Assembly (NCBI GenBank): GCA_017507005.1
Contig: JAFWBT010000005.1
Coordinates: 1-60,481 of the forward strand
Length of the DNA stretch: 60,481 nt
Source of the DNA: Clostridia bacterium
GTDB taxonomy: Bacteria > Bacillota > Clostridia > Christensenellales > Borkfalkiaceae
Reading direction: 5' to 3'
Under the pieces are notes generated by a model. The model did not search any database. It was not told where the DNA came from and was given only the letters and a program-made list of their open reading frames with translations. Of this stretch, positions 1-9,070 are shown piece after piece. How positions within the stretch are numbered: the first letter of the stretch is position 1; each line of letters opens with the position of its first letter. Position numbers and translations under genes: made by a program.

Positions 1-2
1 AA

Positions 3-107
3 AGTTTTGATGGTGAAATTCCGTTTGATAACTATATAAAAATTGATAATTCAAAACTTCCGCCCGATGTGGTTGCCAAAATGATTCAAGAAAAGTTTAA
101 TTTATAA
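3..107 (+). CDS. 3' end of an unidentified protein gene (partial)
   Basis: The reading frame enters from the left edge and stops at TAA 105-107, leaving 34 codons. The tail contains IDNSKLPPDVVAKMI near its end. The pattern of an aspartate-asparagine strand followed by leucine-x-proline-glutamate/aspartate and a helix resembles the C-terminus of small P-loop nucleotide or sugar kinases, but the fragment is too short to assign. No function is proposed with confidence. Confidence 0.4.
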   Translation, partial: SFDGEIPFDNYIKIDNSKLPPDVVAKMIQEKFNL

Positions 108-279
108 AGGAGAATACACTTTTCCCTTGTGTTTGATAAATCCCAATTTATCGAGTTGTTAATCTTTGTGGGAAGATTTTCAAAAGTGTAGCACACTATA
201 CTTTCAAAAGAAAGCCGTGTGTTTTGCGAAGCAAAAAGTAAAGGATAGCAAAATTTTGCTATCCTTTTATAGTTTCTAA
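108..279. other. AT-rich intergenic stretch with small inverted repeats
   Basis: No open frame with a start is seen. The stretch holds a tri-loop hairpin (TTTTGC-GAA-GCAAAA, 222-236) directly before the terminator at 241-266, and imperfect repeats around CAAAAGTGTAGCACACTATA. It looks like decayed sequence between two gene fragments. Confidence 0.4.
241..270. terminator. Intrinsic terminator, perfect 26-nt palindrome
   Basis: AAGGATAGCAAAA at 241-253 is followed at once by its exact reverse complement at 254-266 and then TTAT. It probably ends transcription of the gene at the left edge. The weak U-tract lowers certainty. Confidence 0.6.
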
Positions 280-522
280 AAAATCCCTAAATATACGGAT
301 TCGATATATTTATTGGAAAGGCGAGTGCCGCCGCGTTATGCTATCGTGGAAACGAACAAAATGATTGTGGATAAATCAGATATTGTCGTTGTTGCAACGA
401 GATATAGCATAGGTGGGGCGCGTAGGGCGCGTGTATATGCAGAAACAAAGAAGAAACTGATTGTTGACGTTGAAAAATTAAAAGAAGAGGGGAAAACCTC
501 GTGCAGATTTCTTTTCCTCTAA
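280..522 (+). pseudogene. 5'-truncated SLOG/DUF1273-like protein remnant
   Basis: The frame is open from 280 (stop TAA 277-279) to TAA 520-522. A TTG at 313 is the only start-like codon and has no ribosome-binding site. The translation includes VPPRYAIVETNKMIVDKSD and a glycine-glycine-alanine motif followed by YAETKKKLIVDV. This order (variable RYAI segment, 'MVD-x-SD' strand, GGA loop, alanine-rich helix, final strand) matches the C-terminal half of SLOG/DUF1273 Rossmann-like nucleotide-binding proteins. The N-terminal half with the usual nucleotide-binding loop is absent and a terminator sits where it should be. I infer a decayed copy. A short genuine peptide cannot be excluded. Confidence 0.45.
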
Positions 523-549
523 AACACAAAAAATCGACCTAAAAGGGGC

Positions 550-578
550 TTGCCAAAAAGTCCCTTTTGTGCTATAAT
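550..578 (+). promoter_or_regulatory. Sigma-A promoter of pcrA
   Basis: TTGCCA at 550-555, a 17-nt spacer and TATAAT at 573-578. The expected transcription start is near 585, only about three bases before the pcrA ATG at 588. Confidence 0.8.
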
Positions 579-587
579 GGATACGTT

Positions 588-3056
588 ATGGTAAGAATAG
601 ACGAACTACTGGAAAAACTTAATGACGAACAAATAAAACCCGTTTTGCAAACGGAGGGCGCGGTGCTCGTTTTGGCAGGCGCAGGCAGCGGAAAAACGCG
701 TGTGCTCACTTCGCGTATTGCCTATCTCGTGGAAGAAAAACGTGTGCCGGCGGAGGCGATTCTTGCAATCACGTTCACCAACAAAGCCGCCAACGAAATG
801 AAAGAACGTCTTTCACAGATTGTAGACGTTTCGAGGGCTTGGGTGTGCACGATTCATAGTATGTGCGTGCGCATTTTGCGTATGTACGCGCAGGAAGTGG
901 GTATCACGGCGAATTTCTCCATTTACAGCGAAACGGAACGCAATAACATTATCAAAAAATCGTTCCAAGAATGTGACTACGACGACGAAAAGCTGTTAAA
1001 AACGATAAAATGGCATATCGCCAACGCGAAAATGCTGGGTCTTGACGCCGAACGCTATGCCGAGGAATACGCAGGGGAATACGAGATAGACGATATCGTT
1101 AAGGTGTATCGCCGCTATCAAAAACACCTGCGCGAAAATAACGCGCTCGATTTTGACGACCTTTTGAACGAAACGCGGTTGCTCCTGAAAAACAACGCCG
1201 ACGCGCGGGAGTATTTGGGCAGTAAATTCCGCTATATCCTCGTGGACGAGTTTCAGGACACCAACGCGGTGCAATACGAAATCGTCCGTTTGCTCGCGTC
1301 CGTGCACGGCAATCTGTTCGCCGTGGGCGACGACGACCAGTCCATTTACGGCTGGCGCGGCGCGAAAATAGAGAATATTTTACATTTTGAAAAGGATTTC
1401 AAGGACGCGAAAGTGTTCAAATTAGAGCGCAACTACCGTTCCACGAAAAACATCTTAAAGCTGGCGAACACCGTCATCAAAAACAACGGACACAGAAAGG
1501 ATAAAACCCTTTGGACGGAAAACGGCGAGGGCGAAAAAGCCGTTGTGCACGAGGCGGAAGAGGAGAGCGGCGAGGCGCGGTATATCGCGCATACGATTGC
1601 TGGGCTTATGCGCGAAGGGTATAAATTTTCCGATTTTGCAATCCTGATGCGACTGAACGCCCTTACGCGCTCGTTCGAACAAGAGTTTACGGGCGACGGC
1701 ATACCGTACAAGGTATTTGGCGGCTTTAAATTCTTCGAGCGGAAAGAGATTAAAGACCTGTTGGCGTATCTGCGCTTAATCAACAACCCCTTTGACAGCG
1801 AAGCGGCGGTGCGTATTATCAACTTTCCCAAGCGCGGTATCGGCGCAAAGACGGTGGAAACGCTGCAAAATTACGCGTACGAGCAGGAACTTTCGTTCTA
1901 CGATGCGCTGCTCGATTTAGACGAAATCGGGTTTACGGGCGCGACAAAGCAAAAGCTGGTGGATTTCCGCGATATGATAAAGACGTGGATAGTGGACAGC
2001 CTAGAAACGCCCGTGAACGAGCTGGTGAAAAAGATTGTTGCGGACACGCATATGCGCGAGGCGTACGCCGATGAATCGGACGAGAGCATTAACAAGCGCG
2101 CGAACATAGAAGAATTTATCAATTCCGTAGAGGAATATTGCCGGTTGAACGAGGGGGCGACGCTCACCGATTATCTCAACCAAGTGACGCTGTCCTCGGA
2201 CACTGACGATATGGACGACGGCAATTACGTTACGCTCGCTACCGTGCACTCGGTAAAGGGCTTGGAGTTTAAGTGTGTGTTCGTGTGCGGTATGGAAGAA
2301 AATATCCTGCCCGTATCGCGCGCCGTGGACAACGAGGACGAGATGGAAGAAGAACGCCGCTTGATGTACGTCGCGATTACCCGTGCGAAAGAACGGCTGT
2401 TCCTTACGCGCAGTAAGAGTCGTTATCTATACGGCAAGCGCGAACCGACGGCGCGTTCGAGGTTTTTAAAAGAACTAGCCTCGGAATTAGACCTGCCGAG
2501 AGAAACCCGTCGTATGTCCTTTGGGTATGACGATTTTGACGACCCTGAAATGTACGGAAATTCCTCGTACGGTGGGGGCAGGTATGCGTCGAACGACGAT
2601 TATGGCAGAAAAAATACCTACGGCGGCGGTGGCTACGGCTCGTCGCATAACGGTGGCTACGGCGGCTATAAAGATTCCGCACGGAGCAATTCGGGCGTCA
2701 CGCGTACGGCTTGGAACGGCGGCTCGTCTTACGGCAGTTCGTCGTATGGCAATTCTTACGGCAGTTCGTATGGCGGCTCGTCCTATGGCGGTGGAAATAA
2801 GCAGGGCGCGGGCGCAAAGAGCGGCGGTTTTACGTACGGCGGCATTTCGCGTACAAGCGGCGCGGCAAAACCGACGGGCGGCAAGGACGTTTCCGCGTTC
2901 CGTATCGGCGTGCGGGTAAGGCATCCGAAATTTGGCGACGGTACGGTGGTGAACGTGCGCGGCACGGGCAACAACACCATTTTAGATATCGGTTTTGAGG
3001 GCTTGGGTATCAAGCAACTGTCCGCGAGCCTTGCGCCGTTGACAATTATCGGCTGA
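588..3056 (+). CDS. pcrA: ATP-dependent DNA helicase PcrA (UvrD/Rep superfamily 1)
   Basis: An 822-residue 3'-5' helicase for nucleotide-excision repair, plasmid replication and removal of RecA or RNA polymerase from DNA. Visible motifs: Q-motif LNDEQ (~12), Walker A GAGSGKT (31-37), Walker B VDEFQDTN (~220), GDDDQSIYGWRG (~246-257) and TVHSVKGLEF (~550). A glycine/serine/tyrosine-rich low-complexity tract fills ~655-767, and a Tudor-like C-terminal domain (VRHPKFGDGTVVNV) follows. An upstream TTG at 567 lies inside the promoter, so ATG 588 is the start. No Shine-Dalgarno site precedes it and the message is probably almost leaderless. Family members are about 720-740 residues; the extra length is the low-complexity linker. 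ligA follows, the usual pcrA-ligA pairing. Confidence 0.96.
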   Translation: MVRIDELLEKLNDEQIKPVLQTEGAVLVLAGAGSGKTRVLTSRIAYLVEEKRVPAEAILAITFTNKAANEMKERLSQIVDVSRAWVCTIHSMCVRILRMYAQEVGITANFSIYSETERNNIIKKSFQECDYDDEKLLKTIKWHIANAKMLGLDAERYAEEYAGEYEIDDIVKVYRRYQKHLRENNALDFDDLLNETRLLLKNNADAREYLGSKFRYILVDEFQDTNAVQYEIVRLLASVHGNLFAVGDDDQSIYGWRGAKIENILHFEKDFKDAKVFKLERNYRSTKNILKLANTVIKNNGHRKDKTLWTENGEGEKAVVHEAEEESGEARYIAHTIAGLMREGYKFSDFAILMRLNALTRSFEQEFTGDGIPYKVFGGFKFFERKEIKDLLAYLRLINNPFDSEAAVRIINFPKRGIGAKTVETLQNYAYEQELSFYDALLDLDEIGFTGATKQKLVDFRDMIKTWIVDSLETPVNELVKKIVADTHMREAYADESDESINKRANIEEFINSVEEYCRLNEGATLTDYLNQVTLSSDTDDMDDGNYVTLATVHSVKGLEFKCVFVCGMEENILPVSRAVDNEDEMEEERRLMYVAITRAKERLFLTRSKSRYLYGKREPTARSRFLKELASELDLPRETRRMSFGYDDFDDPEMYGNSSYGGGRYASNDDYGRKNTYGGGGYGSSHNGGYGGYKDSARSNSGVTRTAWNGGSSYGSSSYGNSYGSSYGGSSYGGGNKQGAGAKSGGFTYGGISRTSGAAKPTGGKDVSAFRIGVRVRHPKFGDGTVVNVRGTGNNTILDIGFEGLGIKQLSASLAPLTIIG
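2574..2594 (+). repeat. Dispersed repeat, copy inside pcrA
   Basis: GGGGGCAGGTATGCGTCGAAC lacks only minor matches to the copy at 26317-26337 (one substitution over 21 bases). It encodes part of the low-complexity linker of PcrA. Confidence 0.65.
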
Positions 3057-3066
3057 GGGGCTGTGA

Positions 3067-5049
<1,983 letters not shown>

Positions 5050-5077
5050 GTGTCTATTATATGATTAAAGATGTAAA

Positions 5078-5111
5078 AAATCCCCCAAGTTCGAATGAAC
5101 TTGGGGGATTT
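5078..5111. terminator. Bidirectional terminator between ligA and the zinc-ribbon gene
   Basis: A 15-bp perfect stem (5078-5092 with 5097-5111) with loop GAAT is flanked by A- and T-rich runs on both sides. It serves the convergent ligA and 5118-6059 transcripts. Confidence 0.9.
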
Positions 5112-5117
5112 AATTAT

Positions 5118-6059
5118 TTATTTTTTACCCAATAATTTCCCTATAAATTTTTCAGCTGTAGCAATTTCACTAGGAATAAAGAGGTGGATAATTATGTATA
5201 AAACGAGAAAAGCCGATGCAATGATTAAATTTTGATTGAAGCTAAAAGTGAAGGAGAATTCTTCAGCAGACATAAAGATAACGTTTGATATATATGTTTC
5301 GATATTTGGCATTAATCCTAAATAAATAAAAACGCAAGCAGCCAATAACAGAATCATAGGGAGTGCCTTTCTGAAATAAGCCTTATTTTTTTCTGTGGAG
5401 TCAGTAGCATATGCTATTGATTCTACCAATCGAACATCGCCTAAATCTTCAGTGTTGTCTGAGGTAAGGGAAAGATCTACAATGAAGTTCCCATTTTCGT
5501 CTTCAACCAAACAATTTTTATAGTACGATTTATAATCGAAACGACTTAATTGCACTTTATTAAAAACTGTTTCAGCATAAATAAGAGGGGCTATTTCTCC
5601 AATCGAGAGGCTAGCGAACATTGATACTAATGCGAGGATTAAGAAAACACGTATTTGATTTTCCAATTCATCTACATTTGCCAAGGAATCAAGCATTTCT
5701 TCTAAAGATTTGTTTTGATAATTCCCAAAGTCGAGAAGTTTCATAAAACCAATGGCAAAAAATATAACACCAGCCAATAACAAGAGGGAGCCAATTAGGC
5801 GAAATTTCTTGTGGTTTTTTTCGGCGAAGGTAATTAAATCCGTTCCAGTGTCTTGCAAGTCTTGCTTCTTCTTTTCTACTTTTTCTTCTTTTAGCTCTTG
5901 CATAGAGGAAACGTCTATGCCGCAATAATCACAAACAGAACTGTTAAAATCAATGAGATTACCACATTCTTCGCATCTTTTTGCCTTATAACCGCAATGT
6001 TCACAAGTGAGCTTTAGCATAGCGGTCTTTTGTCCGCATTTTGGACAGGAGATAATCAT
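5118..6059 (-). CDS. Double zinc-ribbon membrane protein, function unknown
   Basis: 313 residues. The N-terminus carries two treble-clef/zinc-ribbon units with Cys pairs 5/8, 19/22, 29/32 and 43/46. A charged linker (~50-88) follows, then four hydrophobic segments near 90-111, 139-163, 230-250 and 272-293, and a soluble loop (~165-225) between the second and third. The cytosolic zinc ribbons plus a membrane anchor suggest a sensor or scaffold, but I recognise no named family. It starts 2 bp after the next gene (6062-6634), which also begins with a zinc ribbon and a membrane region, so the two form an operon. Base composition is clearly AT-richer than in ligA, consistent with recent acquisition. 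Confidence 0.85.
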   Translation of the reverse strand: MIISCPKCGQKTAMLKLTCEHCGYKAKRCEECGNLIDFNSSVCDYCGIDVSSMQELKEEKVEKKKQDLQDTGTDLITFAEKNHKKFRLIGSLLLLAGVIFFAIGFMKLLDFGNYQNKSLEEMLDSLANVDELENQIRVFLILALVSMFASLSIGEIAPLIYAETVFNKVQLSRFDYKSYYKNCLVEDENGNFIVDLSLTSDNTEDLGDVRLVESIAYATDSTEKNKAYFRKALPMILLLAACVFIYLGLMPNIETYISNVIFMSAEEFSFTFSFNQNLIIASAFLVLYIIIHLFIPSEIATAEKFIGKLLGKK

Positions 6060-6061
6060 TT

Positions 6062-6634
6062 TTAGTCATCCTCCTCTTCATCATTTTCATCATTTTCGCA
6101 ATATGCGTTTCTAAAAGTTTTCACAGCAGCCGCGTCTAAAAACATAGTGGTAAATGAAAAATAGTCTTTGATGTTTCTTTCTAACATCCATTCGTCAATT
6201 TTTTGATATACAAAAAGCTGAGAAGTTGTTTTTTGTTTGATAATTGCTTTAAAAATGCGATCTAAAACGACACAAATAATAGCAATAGCCAAATATGTAA
6301 ATAAAGTTGAAAAATCTTTTAATGAGCTTGCATTTATCAGTGCTGATTTATTTTTGATAATATGGACAATCAAGAAAATAGGAATTATAATAGTTAAAGT
6401 TATACAGATAATAGAGGCAATTTTAAAAAAGCGTACTTGGTCTAATACTTTATAATCATTTGGGTACTCATTTTTAAATTCAGAGAGCAGTACGGCTTGT
6501 TTGTCTTTGGATAAAGACGCGTAGCTTGTCATTTCGCTTTTAAGTGCCGTAGTTCTAATCAGGGTTTGGCAATGTTGACATTTTTGCGCTTTGTCGCTGA
6601 CTGGTTTACCGCAGTTTGGACAGTTAATTAACAT
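6062..6634 (-). CDS. Zinc-ribbon membrane protein with acidic tail, function unknown
   Basis: 190 residues, first gene of the minus-strand pair. One zinc ribbon uses Cys5, Cys8, Cys19 and Cys22. Two transmembrane segments lie near 72-94 and 109-128. The C-terminus is a run of Asp/Glu/Asn (ENDENDEEEDD). A clear ribosome-binding site (GGAGAAAAA before ATG 6634) supports the start. The gene is driven by a strong promoter whose spacer contains an inverted-repeat operator, placing it under likely control of the divergent XRE protein. No known family recognised. The shared zinc-ribbon design with its neighbour suggests that the two act as one complex. Confidence 0.85.
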   Translation of the reverse strand: MLINCPNCGKPVSDKAQKCQHCQTLIRTTALKSEMTSYASLSKDKQAVLLSEFKNEYPNDYKVLDQVRFFKIASIICITLTIIIPIFLIVHIIKNKSALINASSLKDFSTLFTYLAIAIICVVLDRIFKAIIKQKTTSQLFVYQKIDEWMLERNIKDYFSFTTMFLDAAAVKTFRNAYCENDENDEEEDD

Positions 6635-6704
6635 TTTTTCTCCTAAAGTTTTTATTATGGATTATAAAGCAATTTATCAATCATAAATAATACTTTATAT
6701 AAAT

Positions 6705-6733
6705 ATTATAAAGAACAAAATGTTCCAAGTCAA
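6705..6733 (-). promoter_or_regulatory. Sigma-A promoter of the zinc-ribbon operon
   Basis: On the minus strand TTGACT (6733-6728), a 17-nt spacer and TATAAT (6710-6705). The spacer is almost entirely filled by operator 1 (6713-6725), so bound repressor would block RNA polymerase. Confidence 0.85.
6713..6725. promoter_or_regulatory. Operator 1 of the XRE module
   Basis: Palindrome GAACA-AAA-TGTTC. It matches operator 2 (6742-6754), GAACA-TTT-TGTTC, with centres 29 bp apart; the two sites also form one larger inverted repeat (6713-6728 with 6739-6754). Confidence 0.75.
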
Positions 6734-6741
6734 GCATTTTG

Positions 6742-6754
6742 GAACATTTTGTTC
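6742..6754. promoter_or_regulatory. Operator 2 of the XRE module
   Basis: Palindrome GAACA-TTT-TGTTC, ending 12 bp before the XRE start codon. Its position suggests autoregulation. The only -10-like element for the XRE gene is TAAAAT at 6755-6760, directly next to this site. Confidence 0.7.
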
Positions 6755-6766
6755 TAAAATATTATT

Positions 6767-6976
6767 ATGGAAAATAAATTTTCAGAACAATTAAGCGCTT
6801 TGAGAGCAGAAAACGATATGACGCGTAATCAGCTTGCCTCTATGCTCAACGTTTCCGTCCGCCTTATTTCTTATTGGGAAAACGGAAAACGGGAGTGTGA
6901 TTTTAATATGCTGATAAAAATTGCGGATATTTTTTCGGTTAGTATCGATTATTTGTTAGGACGCAAAGACTATTGA
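6767..6976 (+). CDS. XRE-family (Cro/cI) transcriptional regulator
   Basis: 69 residues, essentially one helix-turn-helix domain: a first helix with the usual FSEQLSALRAEN pattern, then MTRNQLASMLNVSVRLISYW as the HTH core, and the closing IADIFSVSIDYLLGR typical of this family. No extra sensing domain is present, so any signal must come from a partner, possibly the zinc-ribbon proteins. It is divergent from them and separated by two matching operators. No Shine-Dalgarno site precedes ATG 6767; the transcript may be leaderless. A terminator follows at 7012-7053. Confidence 0.93.
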   Translation: MENKFSEQLSALRAENDMTRNQLASMLNVSVRLISYWENGKRECDFNMLIKIADIFSVSIDYLLGRKDY

Positions 6977-7011
6977 ACGACGAGTTTATAAACGAGAAAA
7001 AAGACGAAGAC

Positions 7012-7053
7012 GAGAAGGTTTTGGAAAGCTCTTTTCAAAACTTTCTCTTTTTT
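7012..7053 (+). terminator. Terminator of the XRE gene
   Basis: Stem 7012-7023 / 7036-7047 (one mismatch) followed by seven Ts. It isolates the XRE module from the yicC operon. Confidence 0.85.
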
Positions 7054-7076
7054 TATAAAAAAAAGAGCAATACCAC

Positions 7077-7105
7077 TTGAAATTTTAAAAAATATCTGCT
7101 ATAAT
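7077..7105 (+). promoter_or_regulatory. Sigma-A promoter of the yicC operon
   Basis: TTGAAA (7077-7082), 17-nt spacer, TATAAT (7100-7105). Confidence 0.85.
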
Positions 7106-7158
7106 GATATAACCGATAAAATCGGGCGATTTTTTGAACGCAAGAGGAAACACGAGCT

Positions 7159-8034
7159 ATGTTGAGCATGACGGGCTATGGAAAAGGCGAATATAACGAG
7201 GGCAGTATCGAGCTGACCTGTGAAATCAAGACGGTGAACAACCGTTATTTGGACGTGTCGATAAAATCGCCGCGTATCTTTGCAGCATACGAGGACGTGA
7301 TTCGCACGACGGTGCGTAAAAAATTAACGCGCGGTCACGCCGACGTGTTTGTATCCTTGAAAGATAAACGCGAACGCCCGACGGCGCTGGCGGTGGATAT
7401 TGCCTTGGCAGGCTCGTACGTGGCGGCGGCAAAACAGCTGAAAGAGGCTTTTCCCGATTTGACGGACGACGTGACGCTTTCTTCCGTGCTCCGCTATCCC
7501 GACGTACTGAAACAAGAGGACGCGCAGAGCCTTGACGAGGAAATGACGAACGCCTTGGATATTGCCTTGAATACTGCGCTGGATAAACTCAACGAAATGC
7601 GTCTTGTCGAGGGCGAAAAGCTGAAAGAAGATATGCTCTCGCGTGTGGCGACGATAGAAACGCTGGTCGGCGAGATTAGCGAGCGCGCGCCTATGATAGC
7701 GGCGGAATATCGTGAAAAGCTGACGACGAAGGTGCAGGAATACCTCGACGGCGTGCAGGTGGACGAGGGCAGACTGCTCACCGAAGTGGCGGTGTTCACG
7801 GACAAGAGCAATATCGACGAGGAGCTCACCCGTCTGCGTTCGCATATCGAACAGTTCCGCTCGATTGCTTGCGAGGGTATCGTGGGCAGAAAGCTCGACT
7901 TTTTGGTGCAGGAATTTAACCGCGAAGCGAACACGACTTGTTCCAAGAGCAACGACGTAACGATTACGCGTATTGGCTTGGCGTTGAAGAACGAGATTGA
8001 AAAAATCCGCGAGCAGGTGCAAAACCTCGAATAA
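7159..8034 (+). CDS. yicC: YicC family endoribonuclease
   Basis: 291 residues. N-terminal signature MLSMTGYGKGEY and NRYLDVSIKSPR mark the YicC N-domain. The C-terminal DUF1732 region contains KLDFLVQEFNREANT and ends with a basic/acidic helix. YicC proteins are oligomeric RNA endonucleases linked to RNA turnover. The start is supported by an AGAGG motif at about nine bases. It opens the conserved yicC-gmk-rpoZ-priA string; the remA gene usually found between yicC and gmk in Bacillota is absent, since gmk begins 17 bp downstream. Confidence 0.93.
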   Translation: MLSMTGYGKGEYNEGSIELTCEIKTVNNRYLDVSIKSPRIFAAYEDVIRTTVRKKLTRGHADVFVSLKDKRERPTALAVDIALAGSYVAAAKQLKEAFPDLTDDVTLSSVLRYPDVLKQEDAQSLDEEMTNALDIALNTALDKLNEMRLVEGEKLKEDMLSRVATIETLVGEISERAPMIAAEYREKLTTKVQEYLDGVQVDEGRLLTEVAVFTDKSNIDEELTRLRSHIEQFRSIACEGIVGRKLDFLVQEFNREANTTCSKSNDVTITRIGLALKNEIEKIREQVQNLE

Positions 8035-8051
8035 GCGGATAGGAGAGAATA

Positions 8052-8609
8052 ATGAAACATAAATTGATTATTTTTTCAGGGCCTTCGGGCGTTGGAAAAG
8101 GCGCGATGCTGGAAATATTGAAAGAACGCCGTGACGATTTCGTCGTGTCGGTGTCTTGTACGACAAGAGCTCCGCGCGCAACCGAAATTCCCGACGTATC
8201 CTATCACTACATTACGGACGAAGAATTTTTGCGTCTGAAAGATGAGGGGTACTTTTTAGAATGGGATGGACATTTCGGCGGTTTTTACGGCACACCCAAG
8301 GATTTTGTTTTCGAGAATTTGAAAAACAAGCACGTAATATTAGAAATTGAGGTGAACGGCGCGTTGAAAGTGCGCGAGTTAGTGCCCGATTGCGTGCTGG
8401 TGATGGTGTTGCCCCCTTCGAGGGAAGAGCTGCGCCGTCGGTTGGAGAAAAGAAAAAGCGAAACGCCGAAATCGATCGAAGACCGCCTTGCGCGCTATGA
8501 TTACGAAGTGTCTAAAAAGCATTTGTACGATTACGTTATCATCAACGACGTATTGCCGGCGGCGGCGGATGAATTTTCAGCGGTATTAGACGCGGTACTG
8601 ACGGAATAA
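8052..8609 (+). CDS. gmk: Guanylate kinase
   Basis: 185 residues; phosphorylates GMP to GDP with ATP. P-loop SGPSGVGKG lies at residues 9-17. The GMP-binding SCTTRAPRATE follows, with TDEEFLRLKDEGYFLEW and the closing DYVIIND. The segment EIPDVSYHYIT replaces the more usual EVDGVDYHFIS but keeps the contact tyrosine. It is slightly shorter than the ~205-residue norm, at the C-terminus. AGGAGAG precedes ATG 8052. Co-transcribed with yicC. Confidence 0.95.
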   Translation: MKHKLIIFSGPSGVGKGAMLEILKERRDDFVVSVSCTTRAPRATEIPDVSYHYITDEEFLRLKDEGYFLEWDGHFGGFYGTPKDFVFENLKNKHVILEIEVNGALKVRELVPDCVLVMVLPPSREELRRRLEKRKSETPKSIEDRLARYDYEVSKKHLYDYVIINDVLPAAADEFSAVLDAVLTE

Positions 8610-8693
8610 ACGCGAGCGAAAACAAGCGATAATAAACGAAAGCAAGCGAAATAAATTAAGAAAAAAATACTCGAATAAAGGAGAGAAAATATT

Positions 8694-8915
8694 ATGATTA
8701 ACGAACCTTCTGTAGACGTAATGATCAGAAAGCTGGGTACGGAGGAAGACCCGATTAGCCGTTACGCGCTGTGCACGATTGCGGCGAAACGCGCGCGCCA
8801 GATTATCGAAACGGAGAAAAATCTCGGCGTACACGATTTCACGGGCAAGGACAAAGAATTGTTGTCCGCCTGCAAGGACATTGCCGACGGCAAAGTCGTT
8901 ATTGCGAAAGACTGA
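8694..8915 (+). CDS. rpoZ: DNA-directed RNA polymerase omega subunit
   Basis: 73 residues. The motif SRYALCTIAAKRARQI is the conserved omega core that clamps the beta-prime C-terminus. AAAGGAGAG precedes ATG 8694. It follows gmk after 84 bp and is followed by a terminator, so priA may be partly uncoupled. The coaBC gene that normally lies between rpoZ and priA in Bacillus is not here. Confidence 0.93.
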   Translation: MINEPSVDVMIRKLGTEEDPISRYALCTIAAKRARQIIETEKNLGVHDFTGKDKELLSACKDIADGKVVIAKD

Positions 8916-8923
8916 GAAAAAAG

Positions 8924-8957
8924 TTGCCTCGGCGTTTCCCGTCGGAGGCAATTTTTT
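8924..8957 (+). terminator. Terminator after rpoZ
   Basis: TTGCCTC (8924-8930) pairs with GAGGCAA (8945-8951), followed by TTTTTT. It lies within the core cluster and may only partly stop transcription into priA. Confidence 0.75.
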
Positions 8958-9070
8958 GCGGCGTGGGCGTATACCTTACGTAACGTTAAGGCGAGGGCTT
9001 TCCTTGCGATAAAACGTAGAGCAGGGTAAAAATCGCAAAAAGGGCAAAAAATAAAAAGGGAGAAAAGGGC

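Noticed and set aside
2404-2924. Several overlapping frames on both strands opposite the pcrA linker
   Set aside because: They arise from the repetitive glycine/serine/tyrosine codons of the low-complexity tract.
6713-6754. Possible LexA boxes upstream of the XRE gene
   Set aside because: Gram-positive LexA sites are CGAAC-N4-GTTCG; these have a five-base centre and lack the outer C/G. They suit the adjacent XRE protein better.
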